Part shown: positions 16,144-24,799 of the stretch, piece by piece | How positions within the stretch are numbered: position 1 is the stretch's first letter | How the letters are laid out: each line of letters starts with the position of its first letter | NCBI RefSeq assembly: GCF_013266695.1 | Contig: NZ_JABRXF010000002.1 | Location: 868,001-932,000, forward strand | Direction of reading: 5' to 3' | DNA: 64,000 nucleotides | Source of the DNA: Hongsoonwoonella zoysiae | GTDB lineage: Bacteria > Pseudomonadota > Alphaproteobacteria > Rhizobiales > Stappiaceae | Translations under genes and position numbers: made by a program | Notes under the pieces: generated by a model | Databases searched by the model: none | What the model saw: only the letters and a program-made list of their open reading frames with translations | Told to the model about the DNA's origin: nothing

Positions 16144-19100
16144 AATGCTTTCTCCCTGTTGAAGCGCCTGAACCGCTCCAGATTTTCATGCGTGCTGTTG
16201 CGCCTCGGCGTCCAGAGCCCTCGGTCGACCGCCTCCTGGAAACGGTCGAGGATTTCTTGAAGCGCCGCCGGATTGGCATCCTCGATGAAGTCCCGCACCT
16301 CGCCGTCTTCGATGTAGGCGGCGAAAAGCTGGTCGAAATGGTGATCCTTCACCGCCCGCGTGGTAGCGGCAAAGGCGAAAAGATAGTCGACAGTCGCTGC
16401 GATCTCGAAGGCACCCTTGTAGCCGTGGCGCATGATGCCGGCGATCCACTTCGGGTTCGCCGCGCGACCGCGCACCACCCGGCCGATTTCCTCGTCGAGG
16501 GTGCGGATCACGGGGCGTTCGGGCCGCGAGTGGTCGTTGTGGTAGACGCGCGGCGCCTCGCCCTTCAGCGTCTCGACCGTTGCCGCCAGCCCGCCCTCAA
16601 ACTGGTAGTAGTCGTCGGAGTCGAGCAGGTCGTGCTCGCGGTTGTCCTGATTGTGGAGAACGGCATCGACCTTCGAAAGCCGGGTTTCTAGGCTTGCCCG
16701 CGCCGCTTCACCCTTCGCGCCGCCACCATAGGCATAGCCGCCCCAGGCGAGGAAGGCGTCTGCGAAGTCCGAGCGCTCGTCCCAGATCTTTTCGTCGATC
16801 AGCGCCTGAAGCCCGGCCCCATATGCGCCCGGCTTGGAGCCGAAGACGCGGTATTTCGCCCTTGCCCGCGCCTCTGCCTCTCCCAGTCCCGCGTCAGCGA
16901 TAAGCCGCCGCGCCTCTTCCGCGACACGCGCGGCAATCGGATTTGCCTCTTCCGGCTCCACCAGATCGGCAATGGCCGATGCCGCCGACTGAAAGAGATC
17001 CATCTGGTGGGGAAATGCATCCCGGAAGAAGCCGGAGACCCTGAGCGTCACATCCACGCGCGAACGCTGAAGATCGGAAAGCGAAATAATCTCGAAACCC
17101 GTCACACGGCCCGAACCCGCTTCCCAGACGGGCTTTGCCCCGATCAGCGCCAGCGCTTGCGAGATGTCGTCACCGCCGGTGCGCATGTTGGCCGTGCCCC
17201 AGCAGGTCAGCACAACCGCCTTGGGGAACTCACCCTCATCCTGAAAATGCCGCTCAACCAGCCGTTCGGCACTTGCCTTGCCGATGCCCCATGCGGTTTC
17301 CGTCGGCACGGAACGCACATCGACCGAATAAAAGTTTCGTCCCGTCGGCAGCACGTCGGGCCGTCCGCGTGTCGGCGCGCCGGATGGCCCGGGCGGCACG
17401 AAGCGTCCGGAAAGCGCGTCGAGCACCGATTTCGTTTCCGCCGGTCCGGAACCGGCGATCGACGGTTCGAACCGCTCGTAGATTTCCGCGAGCACCGCCC
17501 TTGTCGCCGGAAGGGCGTCCGGCAGCGCGCGGTCCCGAACGAGCGTTTGCGCGTAAAGTTCCAGCCGCTCCACCGTGTCGCCGTTGCTGCGCCATGGCGC
17601 TTCGGCTATCGCGGCAAGCGCATCCGGCTTCGCCCCTTCCCAGCTTGATGAGAACTCGCAATCGAGAGGATCGAAATCGTCAAGTCCGAGATCTTGCGCC
17701 AGCGCGCGGATCAGGCTTGCGTTGCGGTCCCCCTCGCCGCGCGGCACGCGGGCAAGCGCGACAAGCAGATCCGTAAGCTGTTCGCCTTCGGGGGCTTCAC
17801 CAAGGATGTGCAGCCCATCGCGGATCTGCAGTTCCTTGAGGTCGCAAAGATGCGCATCGAGCCTTGCAAGCCGCGTCATCTCGTCCATGTCGGGCGTGAT
17901 GCCGATGTCAAGGTCAAGCCCGTGGCGGGCCGCCGTATCCAATATCTCGCGTGAGAGCACCTTGAGCCTGCGGGGGTCCACCCCTTGCGCGATGTAGAAC
18001 TCGTCGAGCAGCGTTTCGAGTTCACCCGCCACGCCGTGGCTCTCGGCCCGTGTCAGAGGCGGCGTGAGGTGATCGACAATGATCGCGGCATTGCGCCGTT
18101 TCGCCTGCGCGCCTTCGCCCGGATCATTGACGATGAAGGGGTAGACGTTCGGCAGCGGGCCGAGCACCGCTTCGGGATAACAGCTTTCGGAAAGTGCCAG
18201 CGCCTTGCCAGGCAGCCATTCCAGGTTGCCGTGCTTGCCGAGGTGAACGACAGCGTGAACGCCGAATGTCTCACGCAACCAGATGTAGAACGCAAAATAA
18301 TGATGCGGCGGAACAAGATCCGGGTCGTGGTAGGTTTCCTTCGGATCGATGTTGTAACCGCGCGCGGGCTGGATGCCGACGACAGCGTTGCCGAAGCGAT
18401 GCAGTGCAAGGCGGAACGCACCGTCCACCACATGCGGATCGTCCTCAGCCTCGCCCCATCTCGATTCAACTTCAGCGCGAACTTTCTTCGACAGCGTCTT
18501 GAAATGATTCAGATAGTCTTCAACACTTAAAGTTTCATATGAGGCGCGATTCAACCGGCCTTCAAGTGCATTCGTAACACCCTCGTTCAGGCGTTGCATG
18601 AGGCCCGCAGAATCTGACGCTGCGTTTTCAATCCTGTATCCGACCGCGCTTAAGCGCTGCAAAAGCCTGAAGCAAGAAGCCGGCGTGTCAAGACCGACGC
18701 CATTGGCAAGCCGCCCGTCTTTGTTCGGATAGTTGGCGAGGATCAGCGCCACCTTGCGCTCCGCCTCCGGAGTTTGGCCGAGCCGGGCGATATTGCGTGC
18801 AAGTTCGGCAACGAAGTCGATACGGTCCTTCATGGCGACGAACCGCATCGGGGTCGATTGCGTCGCCTCGTCCCGCGCGCCCTCTTCCTTGAAAGAGACG
18901 GCACGCGTCGTCAGCCGACCGTCGAGTTCGGGCAGCACCACATGCATGGCAAGATCGCGGATCGAAAGGCCCTGATCGCTATCGCGCCATCCTTCTTCCG
19001 ATGAGGATGAAAACACCACCTGCAGAACCGGCGCGCCTGTTCTGTCGAGCGGCGTCGGCTTGTAGCCCTCGCCGGCTTTCGAAACGGCAAAGGCGGTCGC

Positions 19101-19895
19101 GTTCAGCACCACCGCCGGCCTCGTCTCTTCGAACAGCCTGTCAATGACGGCGGCGCTTTCGGCGTCCTTCAGCGAGGAGACGAAAACCGGAAGCGCATTG
19201 ATCCCACGCTCTTTGAATGCATCGACCAGCGCATCGACCGGAGCCGTTGCCGCCGATTGCACCAGCGCGCGATAGAAGGCGATCGCGGCGACAGGCGCAT
19301 TCTCGTCCGCCCACTTGCGTTTGACTTCGTCAAATCCGGCACTTGCAAGCCCGGGATAATAGATGCCGGCGCGCGGGATTGGTTTCGGCGGCAGCGGTTC
19401 GTCCGCCTCCCCCAGAACATGCGAAGCGTAGCGCAGCGCATTCTTCAGGTTCTCGACGCCGCCTTCCACGCAGTAACGCCACAGCGCCTTCGCCTCCGCA
19501 ACCGGCACTGTCGAGCGGCTGGCAAGATCCTCGTCCCAGCGGTCGTCGCCCGGCACCACGGCCAGTTTCACGCCGTAGCCGCGTGCCACTTCCGTTAGCC
19601 GGTCGAGGCCATAGGGCCAGTATTCCGCCCCGCCCAGCAGCCGGATCAACACCAGCCTTGAGCCCTGTACCGTCTGCTCGGCATAAAGGTCGACCGAATA
19701 GGGGTGCGAAAGCGCAAGCAGGCTCGCAAGCCGCACCCTTGGGGCTTCCTGCCCGAGCGCTGCGACGGCTACTGAAAAGCCAGCGATTTCCGTGTCGGCC
19801 GCCGTGAGGACCACGATATCTGCCGGCGACTGACCGAGGTCAACGGCCTCGTCACCCTGATCGATCCGTCCCGACCGGCTGGCAAGTATATGCAT
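16140..19895 (-). CDS. cobN: Aerobic cobaltochelatase, large subunit
   Basis: A protein of 1251 residues, full length for CobN. It inserts cobalt into hydrogenobyrinic acid a,c-diamide together with the AAA+ subunits CobS and CobT, which are not in the window. The CobN/BchH-type blocks are visible: YYPGLASAGF, HLGKHGNLEWLPGKALALS (about residue 555), VYPFIVNDPGEGAQAKRR, and RPDVLPTGRNFYSVD (around 838-852). The start at ATG 19895 has only a weak ribosome-binding site and follows cobW by 13 bases. Presence of this chelatase indicates the late-cobalt, oxygen-dependent cobalamin route. Confidence 0.97.
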   Translation of the reverse strand: MHILASRSGRIDQGDEAVDLGQSPADIVVLTAADTEIAGFSVAVAALGQEAPRVRLASLLALSHPYSVDLYAEQTVQGSRLVLIRLLGGAEYWPYGLDRLTEVARGYGVKLAVVPGDDRWDEDLASRSTVPVAEAKALWRYCVEGGVENLKNALRYASHVLGEADEPLPPKPIPRAGIYYPGLASAGFDEVKRKWADENAPVAAIAFYRALVQSAATAPVDALVDAFKERGINALPVFVSSLKDAESAAVIDRLFEETRPAVVLNATAFAVSKAGEGYKPTPLDRTGAPVLQVVFSSSSEEGWRDSDQGLSIRDLAMHVVLPELDGRLTTRAVSFKEEGARDEATQSTPMRFVAMKDRIDFVAELARNIARLGQTPEAERKVALILANYPNKDGRLANGVGLDTPASCFRLLQRLSAVGYRIENAASDSAGLMQRLNEGVTNALEGRLNRASYETLSVEDYLNHFKTLSKKVRAEVESRWGEAEDDPHVVDGAFRLALHRFGNAVVGIQPARGYNIDPKETYHDPDLVPPHHYFAFYIWLRETFGVHAVVHLGKHGNLEWLPGKALALSESCYPEAVLGPLPNVYPFIVNDPGEGAQAKRRNAAIIVDHLTPPLTRAESHGVAGELETLLDEFYIAQGVDPRRLKVLSREILDTAARHGLDLDIGITPDMDEMTRLARLDAHLCDLKELQIRDGLHILGEAPEGEQLTDLLVALARVPRGEGDRNASLIRALAQDLGLDDFDPLDCEFSSSWEGAKPDALAAIAEAPWRSNGDTVERLELYAQTLVRDRALPDALPATRAVLAEIYERFEPSIAGSGPAETKSVLDALSGRFVPPGPSGAPTRGRPDVLPTGRNFYSVDVRSVPTETAWGIGKASAERLVERHFQDEGEFPKAVVLTCWGTANMRTGGDDISQALALIGAKPVWEAGSGRVTGFEIISLSDLQRSRVDVTLRVSGFFRDAFPHQMDLFQSAASAIADLVEPEEANPIAARVAEEARRLIADAGLGEAEARARAKYRVFGSKPGAYGAGLQALIDEKIWDERSDFADAFLAWGGYAYGGGAKGEAARASLETRLSKVDAVLHNQDNREHDLLDSDDYYQFEGGLAATVETLKGEAPRVYHNDHSRPERPVIRTLDEEIGRVVRGRAANPKWIAGIMRHGYKGAFEIAATVDYLFAFAATTRAVKDHHFDQLFAAYIEDGEVRDFIEDANPAALQEILDRFQEAVDRGLWTPRRNSTHENLERFRRFNREKAL

Positions 19896-19908
19896 GTGTC
19901 TTTGCCGC

Positions 19909-20967
19909 TTACGCCGCCATCTTTTGAGCGAGCCGCACCTTCACTTCGTCCAACGAAAAGCCCTTGAGCCCGATCACCACAAGCCGCCCCGGCGCTTTCG
20001 CCTCGCGCGCAAACCACGTCTCGACGCGCGGGCCGACCGCCTGCACGATGGCAGGCGCGGGCTTGCCGGAGATTGAAACCGCACCCTTGATCCGCAATAC
20101 GCCATGGGTCGCCATCGCCTCGCGCACCGCACCTTGCGCTTCTTCCATCGACGAAAAACCGGGCGCGTCGATCACGAAGCTTTCGAAGTCATCGTGGTGG
20201 TGTTCGTGATGATGGTCTTCGTCATCGGCATGATGGGCCTCGTGATGCGAGAGCCGCGCCGCCATATCCTCTTCCGCAGCGGAACCACGCCCGAGCAGGA
20301 TCGAGCCGTCGAGCTTACCGTTTTCCGCTGCAACCACCTCGACGCTCGCGCGAACGTGAGAGGCGATCTCTCCCCGCACCCGCTCCATATCTTCCACGGT
20401 GACAAGATCGGCCTTGTTGATCACGACAAGGTCGGCGCAGACGAGCTGATCTTCGAAAAGCTCCTCTATCGGGCTTTCATGATCGAGCGCTTCGTCGGCC
20501 GCGCGCTGGATTTCTAAAGCACCCAAATCACCCGTCATTTTACCTTCCGCAACCGCTGCGGCGTCGACCACGGTGACAACCGCATCGACCGTCACCCGCG
20601 TTTTCACCGATGGCCAGGAAAACGCCCGCACCAGCGGTTGCGGCAGCGCAAGTCCCGACGTTTCAATGACAATATGGTCCGGCGCGGGGTTGCGGGAGAT
20701 CAGCATTTCCATCGTCGGCAGGAAGTCGTCGGCCACCGTGCAGCAGATGCAGCCGTTGGTAAGTTCCACCACTTCATCGGCCTTGCATCCGGGATCGGCG
20801 CATCCGTCGACCAGCGACCCGTCGAAGCCCATGTCACCGAACTCATTGACGATTAACGCGATTCTCTTGCCTTCCGTACCTTGCAGAAGGTTGCGCAACA
20901 GTGTCGTCTTGCCAGCTCCGAGGAAACCGGTGACGATGGTTGCGGGGATTTTCGTTCCGGCGCTCAT
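19909..20967 (-). CDS. cobW: CobW-type GTP-dependent metal chaperone
   Basis: A protein of 352 residues of the COG0523 G3E GTPases. Walker A is GFLGAGKTT (14-22), the metal-binding CICC motif is Cys73, Cys75 and Cys76 (NGCICCTV), and the guanine-specificity motif is VINKADL. A His-rich loop at about 240-262 (HHEAHHADDEDHHHEHHHDD) lies between the GTPase and C-terminal CobW domains and probably binds or buffers metal. CobW is thought to deliver cobalt to the CobNST chelatase, which agrees with its place directly upstream of cobN. It overlaps cobP by four bases. Confidence 0.95.
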   Translation of the reverse strand: MSAGTKIPATIVTGFLGAGKTTLLRNLLQGTEGKRIALIVNEFGDMGFDGSLVDGCADPGCKADEVVELTNGCICCTVADDFLPTMEMLISRNPAPDHIVIETSGLALPQPLVRAFSWPSVKTRVTVDAVVTVVDAAAVAEGKMTGDLGALEIQRAADEALDHESPIEELFEDQLVCADLVVINKADLVTVEDMERVRGEIASHVRASVEVVAAENGKLDGSILLGRGSAAEEDMAARLSHHEAHHADDEDHHHEHHHDDFESFVIDAPGFSSMEEAQGAVREAMATHGVLRIKGAVSISGKPAPAIVQAVGPRVETWFAREAKAPGRLVVIGLKGFSLDEVKVRLAQKMAA

Positions 20968-21515
20968 AGGCGAATCTCCGGCTGAATGTGATTGGGTTTC
21001 ATCAAAAGCGGGAGCCCTGCGGCAACCAGCACCACCTGGTTCGCAACCTCCGCGATTTGCTTGTTGAGGCGCCCCTGCGCATCGCGAAATCGGCGCGCCA
21101 ATGCGTTTTCCGGCACGATCCCGGTGCCCACCTCGTTGGAAACGAGCACTACCGGCCCGGCGGTTTTACGCAGCGCTTCGAGCAGCCTGGCAGTCTCGGC
21201 CTCGATATCCGCTTGTTCGAACATCAGGTTCGAAAGCCAAAGCGTCAGGCAATCGACCAGCACCGCCGATCCCGCTGCGGCTTCGCGTTTCAAAACGTCT
21301 GCGATGTCGCGCGCTTCCTCGACCGTCTTCCAATCTGCGCCGCGCTGATCGCGATGCCGTGCGATACGTGCTTGCATTTCCTCGTCGAAAGACGCACACG
21401 TCGCGACGTAAATTCGCTCAAGCCCGCTCTCTATAACCAGTTTTTCGGCAAACGCGCTCTTGCCCGAGCGCGCACCCCCGATGACAAGCGTCGCGGAGGC
21501 GCGCGCCGCGCTCAT
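20964..21515 (-). CDS. cobP: Adenosylcobinamide kinase / guanylyltransferase
   Basis: A bifunctional enzyme of 183 residues that phosphorylates adenosylcobinamide and then adds GMP, preparing it for lower-ligand attachment. P-loop GGARSGKSAFAE (13-24), VDCLTLWLSNL and LVSNEVGTGIVPENALAR, RDAQGRLNKQIA are the family blocks (equivalent to CobU of Salmonella). It overlaps cbtA (four bases upstream) and cobW (four bases downstream), so it is tightly coupled inside the operon. Confidence 0.95.
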   Translation of the reverse strand: MSAARASATLVIGGARSGKSAFAEKLVIESGLERIYVATCASFDEEMQARIARHRDQRGADWKTVEEARDIADVLKREAAAGSAVLVDCLTLWLSNLMFEQADIEAETARLLEALRKTAGPVVLVSNEVGTGIVPENALARRFRDAQGRLNKQIAEVANQVVLVAAGLPLLMKPNHIQPEIRL

Positions 21516-22270
21516 TGTTTCGCTTCACCGCGTTGCCAGAGCCAGCCGGAAACGCTTCCCAGAACCGCCCAGAAAACGGCGGCGGAAACCAGCGACGCGG
21601 CAACGAAGTGGCCCTGGATTTCCGCAGGGACGCTCGAGGCGTATTCATGCGGATGCGGCGCGCCGACCAGATGCGGCGCGACAATGATGAGAAGCCCGGC
21701 CGCCTTCAAAAACGGCTCGGCGCGCGCGATCACCAGCCAAAGGCCGAGGCCGGTTGCGGCGGCCGTGCCGATCCACCATGCCTGGCGCGAGACAAGGTCG
21801 GCTGCTGCCGAGCCGGGAAGTTCCGGCGGAAGCCCCAGCGAAGGCGCTAGTGTGACCGCCGCGAAAGCGCCAAGCCCCCACTGCAGGCCGCTCGTCGCAT
21901 CGATGCGCCTTGCACCAAGCAGCATCGCCGCAAGCAGCATCAGCCCGAAGCCGAACCCAGTGAGCACGCTCGAAAGGCTGGTATAGAACGTGCGCTCCGC
22001 CCCATCCTCCGGCGCCCAGGCCCCGATCACCCGGTCGATAAGACCAAGCTCTCCTTGATCGGCGTGCTTCTCGCCGTCATGGACGAACCATAGACGCCCG
22101 TCGTCGGTGATGCCGCCCGCATGCTGCAGCGTCGGCTGATTAAAAGAGGCAAGTTCGTATGTTTCCGCCTCGAGGATGAGCGGCGTCGTAAACAGAACCT
22201 GCAGCAAAGCAAGGGCGAGACCCGCGACGCATCCCGCGCCGAGAGCCACCCCGAACAATCTTGTGATCAT
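21512..22270 (-). CDS. cbtA: CbtA-family predicted cobalt transporter subunit
   Basis: A protein of 252 residues with about five to six hydrophobic helices (first at 5-27, LFGVALGAGCVAGLALALLQ) and conserved polar/His-containing loops of the CbtA family, such as HAGGITDDGRLWFVHDGEKH. CbtA and CbtB are always paired and B12-riboswitch controlled in alphaproteobacteria, and were predicted as a cobalt importer. Transport itself has been inferred from context more than shown biochemically. It lies 38 bases after cbtB and overlaps cobP. Confidence 0.92.
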   Translation of the reverse strand: MITRLFGVALGAGCVAGLALALLQVLFTTPLILEAETYELASFNQPTLQHAGGITDDGRLWFVHDGEKHADQGELGLIDRVIGAWAPEDGAERTFYTSLSSVLTGFGFGLMLLAAMLLGARRIDATSGLQWGLGAFAAVTLAPSLGLPPELPGSAAADLVSRQAWWIGTAAATGLGLWLVIARAEPFLKAAGLLIIVAPHLVGAPHPHEYASSVPAEIQGHFVAASLVSAAVFWAVLGSVSGWLWQRGEAKQ

Positions 22271-22308
22271 TGTCTGGAGACCGGCTAACCGCCAGCCGCT
22301 CTGAAAGA

Positions 22309-22491
22309 TCAGTGACAGGGGAACCCGAGCGCATGCCGGCTGTCGTGCGCTGCATTGTGCAGCACATTGGAATGCGCGAAGCCGACGCCGAATACGACGA
22401 ATGCGCCGATAAAGGCGCTCAGAAGCGCGACCGGAAGAACCGCAGCGCGCGAGGAAGTGCTTTGTGCGACGGAAGAAACAGCGGAATTCAT
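22309..22491 (-). CDS. cbtB: CbtB-family small cobalt transporter subunit
   Basis: A protein of 60 residues: one transmembrane helix (about 17-38, VLPVALLSAFIGAFVVFGVG) and a short His-rich tail (HSNVLHNAAHDSRHALGFPCH) with five His and a Cys, the presumed cobalt ligand. I choose ATG 22491 because AAAGGAG lies seven bases ahead; an in-frame ATG at 22497 would leave almost no spacing. It is the first gene after the B12 riboswitch, 52 bases from its 3' end. Confidence 0.92.
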   Translation of the reverse strand: MNSAVSSVAQSTSSRAAVLPVALLSAFIGAFVVFGVGFAHSNVLHNAAHDSRHALGFPCH

Positions 22492-22543
22492 GTTCATTCT
22501 CCTTTTGTCGTCCACCCGACGACGATCGTGAGTCAACCGATTC

Positions 22544-22745
22544 CGGCCGGTCTCCTGGCTTGCGGGTCTCAGCCTTTCCTGCTCCTTCCCGGATCGGTTC
22601 GACCCAGTGGTACGATGCAGGCAGGCTCGCCGCTCACAGTTGCGGGGGCAGCTGCGGATTTGGGACCCCGACTTGGGTCATCCCCCACCGCATTCCCGTT
22701 TCATCCCGATCAGGCTTTGCCCGATTGATGGGAACCGAAACACCC
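22544..22745 (-). promoter_or_regulatory. Cobalamin (B12) riboswitch
   Basis: Read on the minus strand, the element begins with GTGTTTCGGTTCCC, carries the B12 box CCCCCGCAACTGTGAGCG near the middle (22632-22650) and closes with GCAAGCCAGGAGACCGGCC at its 3' end, all in the order expected for the aptamer. It precedes cbtB by 52 bases and so should turn down the six-gene operon when adenosylcobalamin is plentiful. I see no strong terminator between aptamer and start, so control of ribosome access is more likely. Confidence 0.93.
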
Positions 22746-23330
22746 CCCTTGTACCCCCTTGCGCGTCGCCCAACAAGAGCGCGGCTATCGCAATTGCGTC
22801 ATCCAATGACCCAATACCATCTTCCGCGCCTTGCCGGATCGAGAAGGTTTTCAAAAATCGAAACCTCTCCGCGACACGGCACCGCCTTGACCACCGGGCT
22901 CCACCCGCGCCGCCTTACAAAGGATTCGGCACAAACTGCAGAAACACAAATCCCGGTGTTACCCAGACGGGCAGCTTCAGCCTCGACAGCCGCTTAAATT
23001 GCGGTGCCGGTCCCGAGATTTCAAAACTCCTCCGGCAGCGAGGGGACAGCAAGCCACGGCCCGCCCAATGCAAGCCGCCAGATCTGCCAAAACATCACCC
23101 GGACCCCCGGCCATATAAGGACCGCCGCTCCTTTGAGTACCAATCTTCGATGACGCGTAACGCACCGGAGAAATCGTACAAACGCTCACTCCGCAACCAA
23201 CTGCCATCCCGGCTCATTTTACTGGCCACCCCGCGATGCGACCGGAATATCCCACCAGGCTTGCCGAACGAAGCCTACCTTGCCGTTTCTCGTTTCCCCC
23301 GGCTTGTGGAAAAATTTCCAAACAAATCGC
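22746..23330. other. Non-coding stretch between riboswitch and tRNA promoter
   Basis: About 585 bases without a supportable gene. It must hold the minus-strand promoter of the cbtB operon, which I cannot place. Open frames crossing it lack ribosome-binding sites and run into the riboswitch or the tRNA. Confidence 0.6.
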
Positions 23331-23360
23331 TTGGCAAGGCGGGCAGTGCTTTGCTATACG
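23331..23360 (+). promoter_or_regulatory. Housekeeping promoter of tRNA-Asn
   Basis: TTGGCA (23331-23336) and CTATAC (23354-23359) are separated by 17 bases, the CTTG...CTATA form common at strong rhizobial stable-RNA promoters. Transcription would start about 35 bases before the tRNA. Confidence 0.6.
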
Positions 23361-23399
23361 CTCGCCATCGACGCGGCGCTGAGGCGCTTGCCGATGTGA

Positions 23400-23475
23400 T
23401 CCCCGGTAGCTCAGTTGGTAGAGCAAGCGGCTGTTAACCGCTGGGTCGCTGGTTCGAGTCCGGCCCGGGGAGCCA
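23400..23475 (+). tRNA. tRNA-Asn (anticodon GTT)
   Basis: A complete 76-base cloverleaf with encoded CCA. The acceptor stem TCCCCGG pairs with CCGGGGA, the D-arm contains AGCTCAGTTGGTAGAGC, the anticodon loop reads CTGTTAA with anticodon GTT, and the T-arm contains GGTTCGAGTCC. The discriminator base is G. Confidence 0.97.
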
Positions 23476-23940
23476 CCTCCCTCCCAAATCTATAATTCCG
23501 TCTTCAGCAGCGCCGAACTTCGCTGTGGATAACTCTGTTCGCGATCATCCTTGAAAACCGCCGTTTTCCGGGAAAATCAAGGCGGAGAGCACCGTTGCCG
23601 TGAAGACGCAGGGAATAGTCGTTACATCTAATCACGAAAATGTGATCGACATTTCGTCGCAGTTTCGCCTGCTACTCGCCACATTGCCGCCAAAATTCAA
23701 ATTTGCCTGCAATTCAGCTACTTACTGAACAGTATTGAAGATAAAAATGACAGAAAATCTTCGAGAATATGTAATTTTGTGACGCAAAACACAAAATCGT
23801 GGCGAGCTTTCTCCGCATTATGACGGAGGGTCACGGTACAATTGTGACTAAGCCTGCATACATAACGGCTTACAGGGATCGTTTGCTCGGATCGGCTCAA
23901 TAAAGAAACCGGACGGGCAGTGCCTTCGGGAGGCGTCACG
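23476..23940. other. AT-richer intergenic region with several short palindromes
   Basis: There are 465 bases without a gene. Visible dyads are ATCAC-N6-GTGAT (23631-23646), TTTTG-TGACG-CAAAA (23775-23789) and GTCAC-N9-GTGAC (23830-23848). The arms resemble half-sites of CRP/FNR-type regulators in inverted (inside-out) order. They lie upstream of the secreted-protein gene and may be its control region, but no known operator is matched. Confidence 0.4.
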
Positions 23941-24555
23941 ATGACCAGCTTGTTCAAAGTCGCGGCACTAGCCGCATCGATCGTCATTTCGGTAAGTTTC
24001 GCATCCTCCTCCACCGCGAAGGAAGATCGGGAAACGTTCAAACTGCCTGAAGACCGGCTCGCGGTGACGGTGGGCGGCTCCGGCGTTGCTCAATCGACTG
24101 TCGATGACAGCAAATACTCCATCTGGGTCGGTGAAGTCGAACTTGGCGGTCGCAAGGCCGTGTGGGTGGAGTTGATCGACGAATACGGCGAGGTTGTCTA
24201 TGACAGCGAAGTCAATCGCAACGAGACGCACCTCCTGCCTGACGGCCGGGCGATCGTCGTCCGCGCGCTTGACGAGGGGGCCTCGGACGAAACGAAGGTT
24301 GTTAAACTTGACCAAAGCCGCATCGCGCCCGATGCCCGTCTGGTCGTTACGCGCCGCGTCGTCGATTTCGAAGGCGGACCGGCACAAACCGCGATTGAAT
24401 TCATCGAGGAAAAGCCCCATCAGGAAAAGACCGCGCTGATCGCGCTTGCCGAGTTCGGAAATAACGTCTGGACGGCGATCATGGGTGCATTCGAAACGGC
24501 TGCGGACGGCGTCCGCGTAGCCTGGGATTGGCTGTTCGGTCCGGCCAGCGCCTGA
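23941..24555 (+). CDS. Secreted protein of unknown function
   Basis: A protein of 204 residues. It begins with a clear Sec signal peptide (MTSLFKVAALAASIVISVSF, cleavage probably after the SSSTAKA-like polar stretch near residue 25). The mature part is acidic, probably mostly beta (VWVELIDEYGEVVYDSEVN), and ends in an amphipathic helix rich in Trp/Ala (about 170-200). The start ATG 23941 has GGAGG seven bases ahead; the frame is open from 23920 but without that site. It is monocistronic, with its own terminator. No family is recognised. Confidence 0.8.
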   Translation: MTSLFKVAALAASIVISVSFASSSTAKEDRETFKLPEDRLAVTVGGSGVAQSTVDDSKYSIWVGEVELGGRKAVWVELIDEYGEVVYDSEVNRNETHLLPDGRAIVVRALDEGASDETKVVKLDQSRIAPDARLVVTRRVVDFEGGPAQTAIEFIEEKPHQEKTALIALAEFGNNVWTAIMGAFETAADGVRVAWDWLFGPASA

Positions 24556-24594
24556 TCCGGCATCCAATTCACTCGCCCTTACCTCCCGAAGGGA

Positions 24595-24628
24595 ACCGTC
24601 ATGGCGAAAGCCATGGCGGTTTTTATTT
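24595..24628 (+). terminator. Intrinsic terminator after the secreted-protein gene
   Basis: An 11-bp stem (24595-24605 with 24610-24620, one G-T wobble) with a GAAA tetraloop is followed by TTTTATTT. It separates the upstream gene from the photolyase promoter. Confidence 0.88.
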
Positions 24629-24728
24629 AAGTCAGCCGGTAAACCCATACTTCTCCGCTCAGGCCGAAGGTACGCTTCCAGCCTTGCGCCATTTGCGAAG
24701 GGCATGACTGTGCGTGTTCGAATTTCTT

Positions 24729-24758
24729 TGATCCATCGAAGCTGCTGCTACGTAACCT
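24729..24758 (+). promoter_or_regulatory. Candidate sigma-E (RpoE/ChrR-type) promoter for phr operon
   Basis: TGATCC (24729-24734), 18 bases, then TAACCT (24753-24758), 41 bases before the photolyase start. TGATCC is the reported -35 element of the Rhodobacter sphaeroides singlet-oxygen sigma-E. The same arrangement occurs before chrR at the other end of the cluster. The -10 match is partial. Confidence 0.5.
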
Positions 24759-24799
24759 TCAGACAATTCAGCAAGCTTGCACAAGGATTTTGACGGTCA

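Noticed and set aside
22746-23399. Several short frames between the riboswitch and the tRNA
   Set aside because: They lack ribosome-binding sites, are Pro/Arg-rich shadows of GC-rich sequence and run into the tRNA or riboswitch.
24550-24557. A second TGATCC upstream of the photolyase gene
   Set aside because: It lies in the stop codon of the preceding gene and upstream of a strong terminator, with no -10-like TA at a similar spacing.
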